36,751 nt of DNA, taken from positions 1 to 36,751 of the forward strand of contig JAAVAA010000097.1 in the NCBI GenBank assembly GCA_014804285.1. Direction: 5' to 3'. This stretch comes from Lachnospiraceae bacterium (GTDB lineage Bacteria > Bacillota > Clostridia > Lachnospirales > Lachnospiraceae). Each line of letters starts with the position of its first letter. Within the stretch, counting starts at the first letter, position 1. Both the position numbers and the translations under genes were made by a program. Below are positions 1 to 8,908 of the stretch, piece after piece. The notes under the pieces are model-generated. The model had not been told where the DNA came from and searched no databases. It was given only the letters and a program-made list of their open reading frames with translations.

Positions 1-216
1 TCTTAAGGAGCCCTTTAAAAAGCGTCAGCACTTAGTGAGGTTTTTTTTTTTTTTTTGCTGTTACGCTTTTTATAGAACGAGAGTGTGGCGACGTAGAATT
101 TGATTTCTATCCGGGTTTTATATTGATCTCTGTATCCCAGCTAAACGCTAACTTAGTGACGTTGTCTTAAGGCACAAGCATGAAGATTTTTTCCTTAAAA
201 AATTATTCAGCAGATA

Positions 217-245
217 TTGACAAATAATTAACAATATGCTATTAT
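217..245 (+). promoter_or_regulatory. Sigma70/SigA-type promoter for the riboswitch-hflKC transcript
   Basis: TTGACA (217-222), 17-nt spacer, TATTAT (240-245); predicted start about 252, just before riboswitch P1. Confidence 0.7.
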
Positions 246-253
246 CATCTCAA

Positions 254-362
254 CAGATAAAAGGGAGTAGCTTATATCCCATAAGAAGGATATACTTGAA
301 ACGTCAGGACGATGGAAACATCCGTTTCGAGTCAGGTGGAACTGTAGCAAGACTTTTATCGC
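254..362 (+). promoter_or_regulatory. yybP-ykoY family (Mn2+-sensing) riboswitch aptamer
   Basis: P1 GATAAAAG (256-263) pairs with CTTTTATC (353-360); conserved GGGAGTAGC and GTAGCAAGAC elements; internal stems TATATCC/GGATATA, GAAACG/CGTTTC and GATG-GAAA-CATC preceded by CGTCA, matching the recalled yybP-ykoY architecture. Confidence 0.88.
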
Positions 363-394
363 AGCGTAAATGCCGCGATAAAGGTCTTTTTTTA
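348..394 (+). terminator. Intrinsic terminator (expression platform) mutually exclusive with riboswitch P1
   Basis: AGACTTTTATCGC ... GCGATAAAGGTCT followed by a T7 run; the 5' arm overlaps the 3' strand of P1. Confidence 0.85.
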
Positions 395-439
395 AACCTT
401 GTAAACGGTATTTACAGGAAAACAAAAGGAGGGCATGTT

Positions 440-1519
440 ATGTTAGGAAAGAAAAAAAGCAATGTTTATCAACAGAAGGAGCCGGGGCAGGTTGGTGCGA
501 AATTGGGGAAAACGGCAGGCATCATTGTAGGTATATTTGCGGTGGTTTATCTGCTGGCAGGAAGTGTATATTCCCTGAAGGAAAATGAATATGCGGTAGT
601 CAGTACCTTTGGGGTACCGTCGATTGTGGAGGAGTCGGGCATTCACTTGAAGATTCCTTATATACAAAGACTTCATAAGGTCCCCAAGACCATTAATGGT
701 TTCCCTATCGGATATCGGACAAACAGCGACGAATCGGTGGATGCGGAGTCCTTTATGATTACAAGAGATTACAATTTTGTGAATGTGGACTTTTATGTGG
801 AGTACCGGGTAACGGATCCTGTCAAATACCTGTATTCATCGGAGAGCCCGATTGATGTTTTGAAGATGCTTACCCAGAGCTATATCAGGGACACCATTGG
901 TCTGTATGACGTGGACAGCGTGATCACTACCGGAAAGAACGAGATACAGGCATCGATCAAGGAAAAGATTATCGGACGTTTGGAGAAGGAAGATATTGGT
1001 ATCCAGCTTGTGAACATCACGATACAGGATGCGGAGCCGCCTACTCAGGAAGTGATCAATGCTTTTAAGAATGTGGAGAATGCAAAGCAGGGAAAGGAAA
1101 CTTCCATTAATAAGGCAAATCAAAAGAGGAATGAGGATATTCCTGCTGCCAGAGCATTAGCCGATGAAACGGTTAAGACTGCGCAGGCGCAGGCCGAGGA
1201 GCGTGTGAATGAAGCGAAAGGACAGGTTGCAAGGTTAAATGAGCTTTATGCTGAGTATCAAAAGTATCCGCTGATTACCAAGCAGAGAATGTTTTATGAG
1301 ACTATGGAAGAGATTTTGCCGGATATGAAGGTAATTATTGAAAAAAGTGATGGAAGCACTCAGACCATGCTGCCCTTGGAGTCCTTTACGGGGGGTTCAG
1401 ACAATGCCGTAACTTCAAACAATTCGACAGGTGCAGGACTTTGGAGTACGACAGGAACGGATAGCAGGCAGAATACAGTAGATTCCGAACAGGAAGCTGC
1501 TTCGGAAGATGAAAATTAA
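440..1519 (+). CDS. hflK: SPFH/band-7 protein, FtsH modulator HflK
   Basis: N-terminal TM then band-7 domain (ENEYAVVSTFGVPSIVEESGIHLKIPYIQ..), Ala/Glu-rich coiled coil, paired with hflC. Start moved to 440 (MLGKKKSN, preceded by AGGAGGG) because the longer ORF from 236 translates the riboswitch. Confidence 0.88.
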   Translation: MLGKKKSNVYQQKEPGQVGAKLGKTAGIIVGIFAVVYLLAGSVYSLKENEYAVVSTFGVPSIVEESGIHLKIPYIQRLHKVPKTINGFPIGYRTNSDESVDAESFMITRDYNFVNVDFYVEYRVTDPVKYLYSSESPIDVLKMLTQSYIRDTIGLYDVDSVITTGKNEIQASIKEKIIGRLEKEDIGIQLVNITIQDAEPPTQEVINAFKNVENAKQGKETSINKANQKRNEDIPAARALADETVKTAQAQAEERVNEAKGQVARLNELYAEYQKYPLITKQRMFYETMEEILPDMKVIIEKSDGSTQTMLPLESFTGGSDNAVTSNNSTGAGLWSTTGTDSRQNTVDSEQEAASEDEN

Positions 1520-1543
1520 CGGAGGAAAGGAAGGTTAGGAATT

Positions 1544-2410
1544 ATGAAGAAAAAATCTTTTATGGTAACAATAATCATGGTGTTTTTCCTTGCATTTATT
1601 TTGCTCAATGCGGGATTGGTAGTTACTTATCCTAATGAATATACAGTGATCAAGCAGTTTGGAAGGATAGAAAGTATCAGGAGTCAGCCGGGAGTAAGCG
1701 TGAAGATACCTTTTATCCAGACGGCGGAGAAGATTGAAAAGGAAGTGCTGTTGTACGATCTTGCAGTAAGCGACGTTATGACGAAAGACAAAAAATCAAT
1801 GATTGCCGACTGCTTTGTGCTTTGGAGGATCGATGATCCTTACAAGTATACCCAGACCTTAAGCGCCCAAAAGAGTAATGCGGAATTCCGTATTGATACC
1901 ATCGTATATAATAGTCTGAAAAATGTGATCAGCAGCTTAAGCCAGGAGGAAGTGATCAGCGGTCGTGACGGGGAACTTGCCCAGGCGATAGAGGATAATA
2001 TCGGGGATACTTTAAGCCAGTATGGTATTACCCTGCTGGCAGTGGAGACCAAGTCTCTGGATCTGCCGGACGAAAACAAAAATGCAGTTTATGAGCGTAT
2101 GATCTCTGAACGGAACAACATAGCGGCAACCTATCAGGCGGAAGGACAGGAGGAAGCAAAGGAGATTTCCAATAATACCAATGCGGAGATCATTGTCATG
2201 CAGTCGGAAGCAGATGCCCAGGCGGAGGAGATTATTGCAAAAGGAGAGGCAGAGTACATGCGTATTTTAAGCGATGCTTATAATGATCCGGAAAAGGCAG
2301 ACTTTTACCTGTTCTTAAGATCTCTGGATGCGGCAAAGAAGACTATGACCGGAAACAATAAGACGTTGATCATTGATGAGACTTCGCCCATCGCGCAGAT
2401 CTTTTACTAA
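1544..2410 (+). CDS. hflC: SPFH/band-7 protein, FtsH modulator HflC
   Basis: N-terminal TM, NEYTVIKQFGRIESIRSQPGVSVKIPFIQ, coiled coil, C-terminal FYLFLRSLDAAKKTM typical of HflC. Confidence 0.9.
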   Translation: MKKKSFMVTIIMVFFLAFILLNAGLVVTYPNEYTVIKQFGRIESIRSQPGVSVKIPFIQTAEKIEKEVLLYDLAVSDVMTKDKKSMIADCFVLWRIDDPYKYTQTLSAQKSNAEFRIDTIVYNSLKNVISSLSQEEVISGRDGELAQAIEDNIGDTLSQYGITLLAVETKSLDLPDENKNAVYERMISERNNIAATYQAEGQEEAKEISNNTNAEIIVMQSEADAQAEEIIAKGEAEYMRILSDAYNDPEKADFYLFLRSLDAAKKTMTGNNKTLIIDETSPIAQIFY

Positions 2411-2443
2411 GATGTTATTTTTGCAAATATGGAAGGGAATAGA

Positions 2444-2472
2444 TTGCAAAAAAAGGGGGGCTATGATATAAT
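2444..2472 (+). promoter_or_regulatory. Promoter of butyrate operon
   Basis: TTGCAA (2444-2449), 17-nt spacer, TATAAT (2467-2472), upstream of thl. Confidence 0.75.
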
Positions 2473-2560
2473 TAAAGCCATGGCAATGATAAAAAATTAA
2501 CAATCGTTGCGGGACAAAATATAATAAAAATAAGTTTTCAATCGAACGGAGGAATGAACA

Positions 2561-3745
2561 ATGGCAAAGAAAGTAGTTTTAGCCGGTGCATGCCGTACTG
2601 CAATCGGTACCATGGGCGGCTCACTCAGCACAACACCTGCCGCTGAGCTTGGTGCAATTGTTATCAAGGAGGCTTTAAACAGAGCAGGAGTTGCTCCCGA
2701 AGCAGTAGATCAGGTATACATGGGATGCGTTATCCAGGCCGGTCTTGGACAGAACGTAGCACGTCAGGCATCCATCAAAGCGGGATTACCGATTGAAGTA
2801 CCTGCAGTTACCATGAACGTAGTCTGCGGTTCCGGTCTTAACTGTGTAAACCAGGCAGCGCAGATGATTATGGCAGGGGATGCTGATATCGTTGTAGCAG
2901 GCGGTATGGAAAATATGTCCATGGCTCCCTACGCAGTTCCTCAGGGACGTTACGGATACAGAATGAACAATGGTGTTTTAGTAGATACCATGATCAAGGA
3001 TGCTCTCTGGGATGCATTCAATGATTACCACATGATTACTACAGCAGACAATATCTGCAGGGAATGGGGTCTTACCAGAGAAGAGCTGGACGAGTTCGCA
3101 TTAAAGAGCCAGCAGAAAGCAGAAGCAGCTCAGAAGTCCGGCGCATTTGATGCAGAGATCGTACCGGTTATGGTTAAGAAGAAAAAAGAAATGGTTGAGT
3201 TTAAGGTGGATGAAGGTCCTCGTGCAGGTTCTACTATTGAAGGTCTTGCAAAGCTTCGTCCTATTAATCCCGACGGATTTGTTACCGCAGGAAATGCATC
3301 CGGCATCAATGACGGTGCAGCGGCAATCGTAGTGATGAGCGAAGAGAAGGCGAAAGAACTGGGCGTTAAGCCTATGGCAACCTTTGTGGCTGGAGCGCTT
3401 GCAGGCGTACGTCCTGAGGTTATGGGTATCGGTCCTGTTGCATCTACCAAGAAGGTTCTTGCTAAGACAGGTATGAAGATTGAAGACTTTGATATCATAG
3501 AGGCAAACGAAGCATTTGCAGCACAGTCCGTAGCAGTCGGCAAGGATCTTGGAATTGATGTTGATAAGCAGCTCAATCCTAACGGCGGCGCTATTGCACT
3601 TGGACACCCTGTAGGAGCTTCCGGATGCCGAATCCTTGTAACCCTGCTTCATGAGATGCAGGCAAAGGGAGCTAAGACAGGTCTTGCTACCCTGTGTATC
3701 GGTGGCGGCATGGGCTGCTCCACGATCGTTAAAATTGAGGATTAG
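2561..3745 (+). CDS. thlA: Acetyl-CoA acetyltransferase (thiolase)
   Basis: Thiolase motifs [35 protein letters not shown] and CIGGGMG; first gene of a thl-crt-hbd-bcd-etfBA cluster. Confidence 0.97.
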   Translation: MAKKVVLAGACRTAIGTMGGSLSTTPAAELGAIVIKEALNRAGVAPEAVDQVYMGCVIQAGLGQNVARQASIKAGLPIEVPAVTMNVVCGSGLNCVNQAAQMIMAGDADIVVAGGMENMSMAPYAVPQGRYGYRMNNGVLVDTMIKDALWDAFNDYHMITTADNICREWGLTREELDEFALKSQQKAEAAQKSGAFDAEIVPVMVKKKKEMVEFKVDEGPRAGSTIEGLAKLRPINPDGFVTAGNASGINDGAAAIVVMSEEKAKELGVKPMATFVAGALAGVRPEVMGIGPVASTKKVLAKTGMKIEDFDIIEANEAFAAQSVAVGKDLGIDVDKQLNPNGGAIALGHPVGASGCRILVTLLHEMQAKGAKTGLATLCIGGGMGCSTIVKIED

Positions 3746-3752
3746 TTAACAG

Positions 3753-3820
3753 ATAGTGAACGACATGATGTCGTTCACTATAACATGATAAGCAGGCTTA
3801 AATTTTTAGGTCTGCTTATC
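3753..3820 (+). promoter_or_regulatory. Two consecutive intergenic hairpins between thl and crt
   Basis: ATAGTGAACGACAT-g-ATGTCGTTCACTAT (3753-3781) and GATAAGCAGGC...GTCTGCTTATC (3787-3820); no trailing U-run. Confidence 0.7.
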
Positions 3821-3876
3821 CGAATGTCTGGGAATAGTTAACGAGCGCCGGGAAGTGGCGCAGAAAAGAGGTTAAA

Positions 3877-4662
3877 ATGGAATTTATCGTATACGAGCAG
3901 AAAGGTACATACGGCATTATCACCATCAGCCGTGAAAAGGCGCTGAATGCATTGAACTCACAGGTTCTTGAAGAACTGGACAAAACACTGGATGAGGTAA
4001 ATCTTGACGAAGTAAGATGTCTGATCTTAACAGGCGCAGGGCAGAAGTCTTTTGTAGCCGGCGCAGATATCGGCGAGATGAGCACACTGACCAAAGCAGA
4101 AGGCGAAGCTTTTGGAAAGAAGGGAAATGATGTGTTCCGCAAGCTGGAAACTTTCCCCATTCCCGTTATTGCAGCAATCAATGGATTTGCATTAGGCGGC
4201 GGCTGTGAGATTTCCATGAGTTGTGATATCCGTATCTGTTCCGATAACGCGGTATTTGGACAGCCGGAGGTTGGTCTTGGAATTACTCCCGGCTTTGGCG
4301 GCACACAGAGACTGGCACGTCTTGTAGGTGCAGGCATGGCAAAGCAGATGATTTACACAGCTAGAAATATCAAGGCTGACGAGGCATTCAGGATTGGTCT
4401 TGTAAACGCTGTATATACTCAGGAAGAGTTGATGCCTGCAGCAGAAAAGATGGCGGCTGGTATTGCAAAGAACGCTCCTATTGCTGTAAGGAACTGCAAG
4501 AAGGCAATCAATGAAGGACTGGATGTTGATATGGATCAGGCAATTGTGATTGAAGAGAAGCTTTTTGGCGATTGCTTTGAGACAGAAGATCAGAAATACG
4601 GCATGGCATTTTTCCTTGACAAAAATAAAGAAAAAGTAAAAGAGCCTTTTAAGAACTGCTAG
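3877..4662 (+). CDS. crt: 3-hydroxybutyryl-CoA dehydratase (crotonase)
   Basis: Enoyl-CoA hydratase signatures SFVAGADIGEM and INGFALGGGCEISMSCDIRI; operon context. Confidence 0.96.
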   Translation: MEFIVYEQKGTYGIITISREKALNALNSQVLEELDKTLDEVNLDEVRCLILTGAGQKSFVAGADIGEMSTLTKAEGEAFGKKGNDVFRKLETFPIPVIAAINGFALGGGCEISMSCDIRICSDNAVFGQPEVGLGITPGFGGTQRLARLVGAGMAKQMIYTARNIKADEAFRIGLVNAVYTQEELMPAAEKMAAGIAKNAPIAVRNCKKAINEGLDVDMDQAIVIEEKLFGDCFETEDQKYGMAFFLDKNKEKVKEPFKNC

Positions 4663-4673
4663 TTGATTTTACT

Positions 4674-4702
4674 ACTGCCAAAAGGCATCATCATTTGGCA
4701 GT
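4674..4702 (+). promoter_or_regulatory. Intra-operon hairpin crt-hbd
   Basis: ACTGCCAAA ... TTTGGCAGT 9-bp perfect stem. Confidence 0.6.
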
Positions 4703-4737
4703 GAAAAATACAAACAAAAATAATAGGAGGAATGAAA

Positions 4738-5580
4738 ATGAAAGTAGGTATTATTGGTGCTGGTACCATGGGTGCCGGAATCGCACAGGCTTTTGCAATG
4801 ACAGATGGTTATGAAGTTTGTCTCTGCGATATCAAGATGGAGTTCGCTGAGGGCGGAAAAGCAAGAATTCAGAAGAACATGAACTTCCTGGTAAGCAAGG
4901 AGAAAATCACACAGGAAAAAGCAGACGAGATCATGGCTAAGATTACCTGTGGTTTAAAGGATATTTGTACAGACTGTGACCTGATCGTGGAGGTTGCTCC
5001 TGAGAACATGAAGATTAAGAAGGATACCTTTAAGGAGCTTATGGATATTGTTAAGCCTGACTGCATGTTCGCATCCAACACTTCTTCTCTTTCTATCACA
5101 GAGATCGGTGCCGGCCTTGACAGACCTATGATCGGTATGCATTTCTTCAATCCGGCAGACAGAATGAAGCTGGTAGAAGTAATTGCAGGTGAGAATACAC
5201 CGGATGATATGGTAGAAAAAATCAAAGCAATCGCAACAGAGATCGGCAAGACACCTGTACAGGTTAAGGAAGCTCCCGGCTTTGTTGTAAATAGAATTCT
5301 GATCCCGATGATCAACGAAGCAATCGGTATCTATGCTGATGGTATTGCAAGCGTAGCTGATATTGATGAAGCTATGAAGCTTGGTGCAAGCCATCCCATG
5401 GGACCTCTGGCTCTTGGTGATCTGGTTGGTCTGGATATCGTGCTTGCTATCATGGAAGTGCTTCAGAGCGAGACAGGCGATCCCAAGTATCGTCCTCATC
5501 CCCTTCTTCGCAAGATGGTCCGCGCAGGCAAGCTTGGTAAGAAGACTGGCGTAGGTTTCTATGATTATTCAAAGAAATAA
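4738..5580 (+). CDS. hbd: 3-hydroxybutyryl-CoA dehydrogenase
   Basis: Rossmann [14 protein letters not shown] and [15 protein letters not shown]; start 4738 (or 4732). Confidence 0.96.
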   Translation: MKVGIIGAGTMGAGIAQAFAMTDGYEVCLCDIKMEFAEGGKARIQKNMNFLVSKEKITQEKADEIMAKITCGLKDICTDCDLIVEVAPENMKIKKDTFKELMDIVKPDCMFASNTSSLSITEIGAGLDRPMIGMHFFNPADRMKLVEVIAGENTPDDMVEKIKAIATEIGKTPVQVKEAPGFVVNRILIPMINEAIGIYADGIASVADIDEAMKLGASHPMGPLALGDLVGLDIVLAIMEVLQSETGDPKYRPHPLLRKMVRAGKLGKKTGVGFYDYSKK

Positions 5581-5627
5581 TTGTTTGTAGTAAATAATAT
5601 AGCATGACAAATGGAGGAAGTAATATC

Positions 5628-6782
5628 ATGGATTTTATGTTAACCAAACAACATGAAATGGCTAGAACTCTTTTTAAAGAGTTCGCAGAAAAAGAAGTAA
5701 AGCCTCTGGCACAGGAAGTCGATGAGACTGAAGTTTTCCCCAGAGGAACTGTTGAAAAGATGGCAAAAGCCGGTTTTCTTGGAATTCCTGTTCCCAAGGA
5801 GTACGGCGGACAGGGATGCGATCCTTTAACCTACGCTATGTGTGTTGAGGAGCTTTCCAAGGTTTGCGGTACCACAGGCGTTATCGTTTCTGCACATACA
5901 TCACTTTGCTGTGACCCGATCATGACATATGGAACCGAAGAGCAGAAGCAGAAATACTTAGTACCTCTTGCAAAGGGCGAGAAGCTGGGCGCATTTGGTC
6001 TTACCGAGCCCGGTGCTGGTACAGACGCACAGGGACAGCAGACTAAGGCTGTTCTGGATGGAGATGAGTGGGTACTTAACGGATCCAAGATCTTTATCAC
6101 AAACGGTAAGGAAGCTGATGTTTATGTTATTTTCGCAGTTACAAGTGTTGTAACGGATGCAAAGGGCAGAAGCAAAAAGATGATCTCCGCATTTATCGTT
6201 GAGAAGGGAACACCCGGCTTTACCTTTGGTACAAAGGAAAAGAAAATGGGTATCCGCGGCTCATCTACTTATGAGCTGATCTTTACAGACTGCCGTATCC
6301 CGAAAGAGAACCTTTTGGGACAGGAAGGCAAGGGCTTTGGTATCGCTATGCATACTCTTGACGGCGGACGTATCGGTATCGCTGCACAGGCTCTCGGTAT
6401 TGCAGAAGGCGCTTTAGACAGAACTGTTGAGTACGTAAAAGAGAGAAAGCAGTTCGGAAGAGCCATCGGCGCATTCCAGAATACACAGTTCCAGCTTGCA
6501 GATATGGCAACCAAGGTTCAGGCTGCTCAGCTTATGGTATACCGCGCAGCAATGGCTAAGGCTACCCAGAAGGTTTACTCCGTAGAAGCAGCAATGGCTA
6601 AGCTGTACGCAGCAGAGGTTGCTATGGAAGTAACAACCAAGGCAGTTCAGCTCCATGGCGGATATGGCTACATCAGAGAGTACGACGTAGAGCGTATGAT
6701 GAGAGATGCCAAGATCACCGAGATCTACGAAGGAACATCCGAGGTTCAGAGGATGGTCATCTCCGGTGCATTGCTTAAGTAA
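5628..6782 (+). CDS. bcd: Butyryl-CoA dehydrogenase (acyl-CoA dehydrogenase)
   Basis: Acyl-CoA dehydrogenase signatures GAFGLTEPGAGTDA and QLHGGYGYIREYDVERMMRDAKITEIYEGTSEVQRMVI; GGAGG upstream of ATG 5628. Confidence 0.96.
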   Translation: MDFMLTKQHEMARTLFKEFAEKEVKPLAQEVDETEVFPRGTVEKMAKAGFLGIPVPKEYGGQGCDPLTYAMCVEELSKVCGTTGVIVSAHTSLCCDPIMTYGTEEQKQKYLVPLAKGEKLGAFGLTEPGAGTDAQGQQTKAVLDGDEWVLNGSKIFITNGKEADVYVIFAVTSVVTDAKGRSKKMISAFIVEKGTPGFTFGTKEKKMGIRGSSTYELIFTDCRIPKENLLGQEGKGFGIAMHTLDGGRIGIAAQALGIAEGALDRTVEYVKERKQFGRAIGAFQNTQFQLADMATKVQAAQLMVYRAAMAKATQKVYSVEAAMAKLYAAEVAMEVTTKAVQLHGGYGYIREYDVERMMRDAKITEIYEGTSEVQRMVISGALLK

Positions 6783-6834
6783 TGCAAATCCGGTAACAGA
6801 AAATTAACAGATAATAAATAAGGAGAGAAATACA

Positions 6835-7617
6835 ATGAAAGTTGTTGTTTGTGTTAAACAGGTACCTGATACCAAGGGCGGCGTTAAGTTTAATCCCGAT
6901 GGTACTCTTGACAGAGGTGCAATGCTTACGATCATGAATCCTGATGACAAAGCAGGTCTTGAAGCAGCCCTTAGATTAAAAGATCAGTATGGAGCAGAAG
7001 TTACCGTAGTTACCATGGGTCTTCCTAAAGCAGAAGAAGTTCTGCGTGAGGCTATGGCTATGGGAGCTGACAAGGGAATCCTTGTTACAGACAGAGTACT
7101 GGGCGGAGCAGATACATGGGCAACCTCCCAGACACTGGCAGGCGCTATCCGTAATCTGGAATATGACCTGATCATTACAGGACGTCAGGCAATCGATGGT
7201 GATACCGCACAGGTTGGACCTCAGATTTCCGAGCATCTTGGAATACCGGTAATTTCTTATGCACAGAATATCAAGATTGATGGCGACAGCGTAATCGTTG
7301 AGCGTCAGTATGATGACAGATATCACGTATTAAAGGCTAAAATGCCCTGTCTGATCACAGCGCTTGCTGAGTTAAATGAGCCTCGTTATATGACTCCCGG
7401 CGGAATTTTCGATGCATACAATGCAGAGATCACAGTATGGGGAAGGGCTAATCTGGTTGATGTAGAAGACTCTAACTTAGGACTTAAGGGTTCACCTACC
7501 CAGATCGCAAAGGCTTCCGATAAGGTAAGAAAGGGTGCAGGCGAGAAGGTTACTCTTGATCCCGCTGAATCCGTTGATTACATTATCGATAAGTTAAAAG
7601 TAAAACACGTCATCTAA
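6835..7617 (+). CDS. etfB: Electron transfer flavoprotein subunit beta
   Basis: MKVVVCVKQVPDT..., DLIITGRQAIDGDTAQVGP. Confidence 0.96.
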   Translation: MKVVVCVKQVPDTKGGVKFNPDGTLDRGAMLTIMNPDDKAGLEAALRLKDQYGAEVTVVTMGLPKAEEVLREAMAMGADKGILVTDRVLGGADTWATSQTLAGAIRNLEYDLIITGRQAIDGDTAQVGPQISEHLGIPVISYAQNIKIDGDSVIVERQYDDRYHVLKAKMPCLITALAELNEPRYMTPGGIFDAYNAEITVWGRANLVDVEDSNLGLKGSPTQIAKASDKVRKGAGEKVTLDPAESVDYIIDKLKVKHVI

Positions 7618-7641
7618 TAAAGATATTAATGGAGGTTCAAA

Positions 7642-8685
7642 ATGAATATTCAAGATTATAAGGGCGTATTTGTCTTCGCTCAGCAGGTTGATAATGAGCT
7701 TAGCGGAATTGCTTTGGAATTAGTCGGAAAAGGCAAAGACCTCGCTAAGGATTTAGGAACAGAAGTAACAGCAGTACTGGTTGGTTCAGGCGTTGGCGCT
7801 CTGACAGATACACTTGGAGAATACGGTGCTGATAAGGTTATCGTAGTAGATGACCCCGAATTAAAGGAATATAGAACAGAGCCTTATGCACATGCACTTT
7901 CATCTGTTATTAATGAGTTCAAGCCTGAGATTTTCCTGGTAGGAGCTACTGCAATTGGACGTGATTTAGGTCCCAGAGTATCCGCAAGAATTCATACAGG
8001 ACTTACAGCAGACTGTACACAGCTTGATATCGGTGATTTCCCGATCAACCCGGTTCCGGGCAAAGAGCAGCTTCATAATCAGCTCCTCATGACCCGTCCG
8101 GCTTTCGGCGGAAATACTATCGCAACCATTGCATGTCCGGAGTTCCGTCCTCAGATGGCAACTGTACGTCCCGGTGTTATGCAGAAAGCACCTAAGGAAG
8201 CTGGCAGAAAAGCAGAGGTTATTAATTACAATCCCGGCTTTACACCCAATGATAAGTATGTAGAAATCTTAGAGGTTGTTAAGGCTGTTTCAGACGTAGC
8301 TGATATTATGGATGCAAAGATTCTGGTATCCGGCGGACGTGGCGTAGGAAGCCCGGAGAACTTTAAGATTCTGGAAGATCTGGCAGAGGTACTTGGCGGT
8401 ACCGTAAGCTGCTCCCGTGCAGTTGTAGATGCAGGCTGGAAGCCCAAAGATCTGCAGGTAGGACAGACAGGTAAGACGGTACGTCCTAATGTATACTTTG
8501 CAATCGGTATCTCCGGTGCAATCCAGCATGTAGCAGGTATGGAAGAAGCTGATATCATCATTGCAATCAATAAGGATGAGACAGCGCCTATCTTTGAAGT
8601 AGCTGATTACGGACTTGTTGGCGATTTGAACAAGATCGTTCCTGCACTTACAGAGAAGCTGAAAGTTGAATTAGCTGAGAAATAA
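7642..8685 (+). CDS. etfA: Electron transfer flavoprotein subunit alpha
   Basis: VSGGRGVGSPENFKILEDLAEVLGG, GQTGKTVRPNVYFAIGISGAIQHVAGM. Confidence 0.96.
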   Translation: MNIQDYKGVFVFAQQVDNELSGIALELVGKGKDLAKDLGTEVTAVLVGSGVGALTDTLGEYGADKVIVVDDPELKEYRTEPYAHALSSVINEFKPEIFLVGATAIGRDLGPRVSARIHTGLTADCTQLDIGDFPINPVPGKEQLHNQLLMTRPAFGGNTIATIACPEFRPQMATVRPGVMQKAPKEAGRKAEVINYNPGFTPNDKYVEILEVVKAVSDVADIMDAKILVSGGRGVGSPENFKILEDLAEVLGGTVSCSRAVVDAGWKPKDLQVGQTGKTVRPNVYFAIGISGAIQHVAGMEEADIIIAINKDETAPIFEVADYGLVGDLNKIVPALTEKLKVELAEK

Positions 8686-8694
8686 GAGAAGCGT

Positions 8695-8728
8695 CAGCAT
8701 TAGCATCAGCATGAGCATCAGCATTAGC
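8695..8728. repeat. Short tandem repeat, about 5.7 units of NAGCAT
   Basis: cagcat-tagcat-cagcat-gagcat-cagcat-tagc read directly, between the etfA stop and its terminator. Confidence 0.85.
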
Positions 8729-8748
8729 TGGTAAATAAGACGAAATGG

Positions 8749-8779
8749 AACCGGCAGAAGGAGACTTCTGCCGGTTTTG
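8749..8779 (+). terminator. Rho-independent terminator of butyrate operon
   Basis: AACCGGCAGAAG-gaga-CTTCTGCCGGTT followed by TT; 12-bp perfect stem. Confidence 0.9.
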
Positions 8780-8908
8780 TAATGGATTTTTCTAAAGATA
8801 TTGATGATGCCAATAATGCATTGTGCTATACTTCTTATAAGGTATATGTATATAATCAATGAAATGGGCAGTATTTTGATAATGGGAAAGATGGGGAGGT
8901 GGATATTT

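Noticed and set aside
254-394. Alternative assignment as NiCo (czcD) riboswitch because of GGAC/GCAAGAC words
   Set aside because: The GGGAGTAG element, CGTCA plus GNRA-capped stem order and P1/terminator geometry fit yybP-ykoY much better.
236-439. N-terminal extension of the hflK ORF from 236
   Set aside because: This stretch is the riboswitch and terminator; the RBS and family-like start are at 440.
3101-3652. Minus-strand ORFs of 148-183 aa inside thl (also similar ones in hbd and etfA)
   Set aside because: Antisense shadows of highly biased codons in clearly functional genes; no plausible protein signature or RBS.
2561-8685. Novelty of the butyrate gene cluster itself
   Set aside because: The thl-crt-hbd-bcd-etfB-etfA order is well known in butyrate-producing Lachnospiraceae; only the regulatory hairpins are noted.
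8690-8730. Possible CRISPR-like repeat
   Set aside because: Six-nt units with no spacers; a simple tandem repeat.
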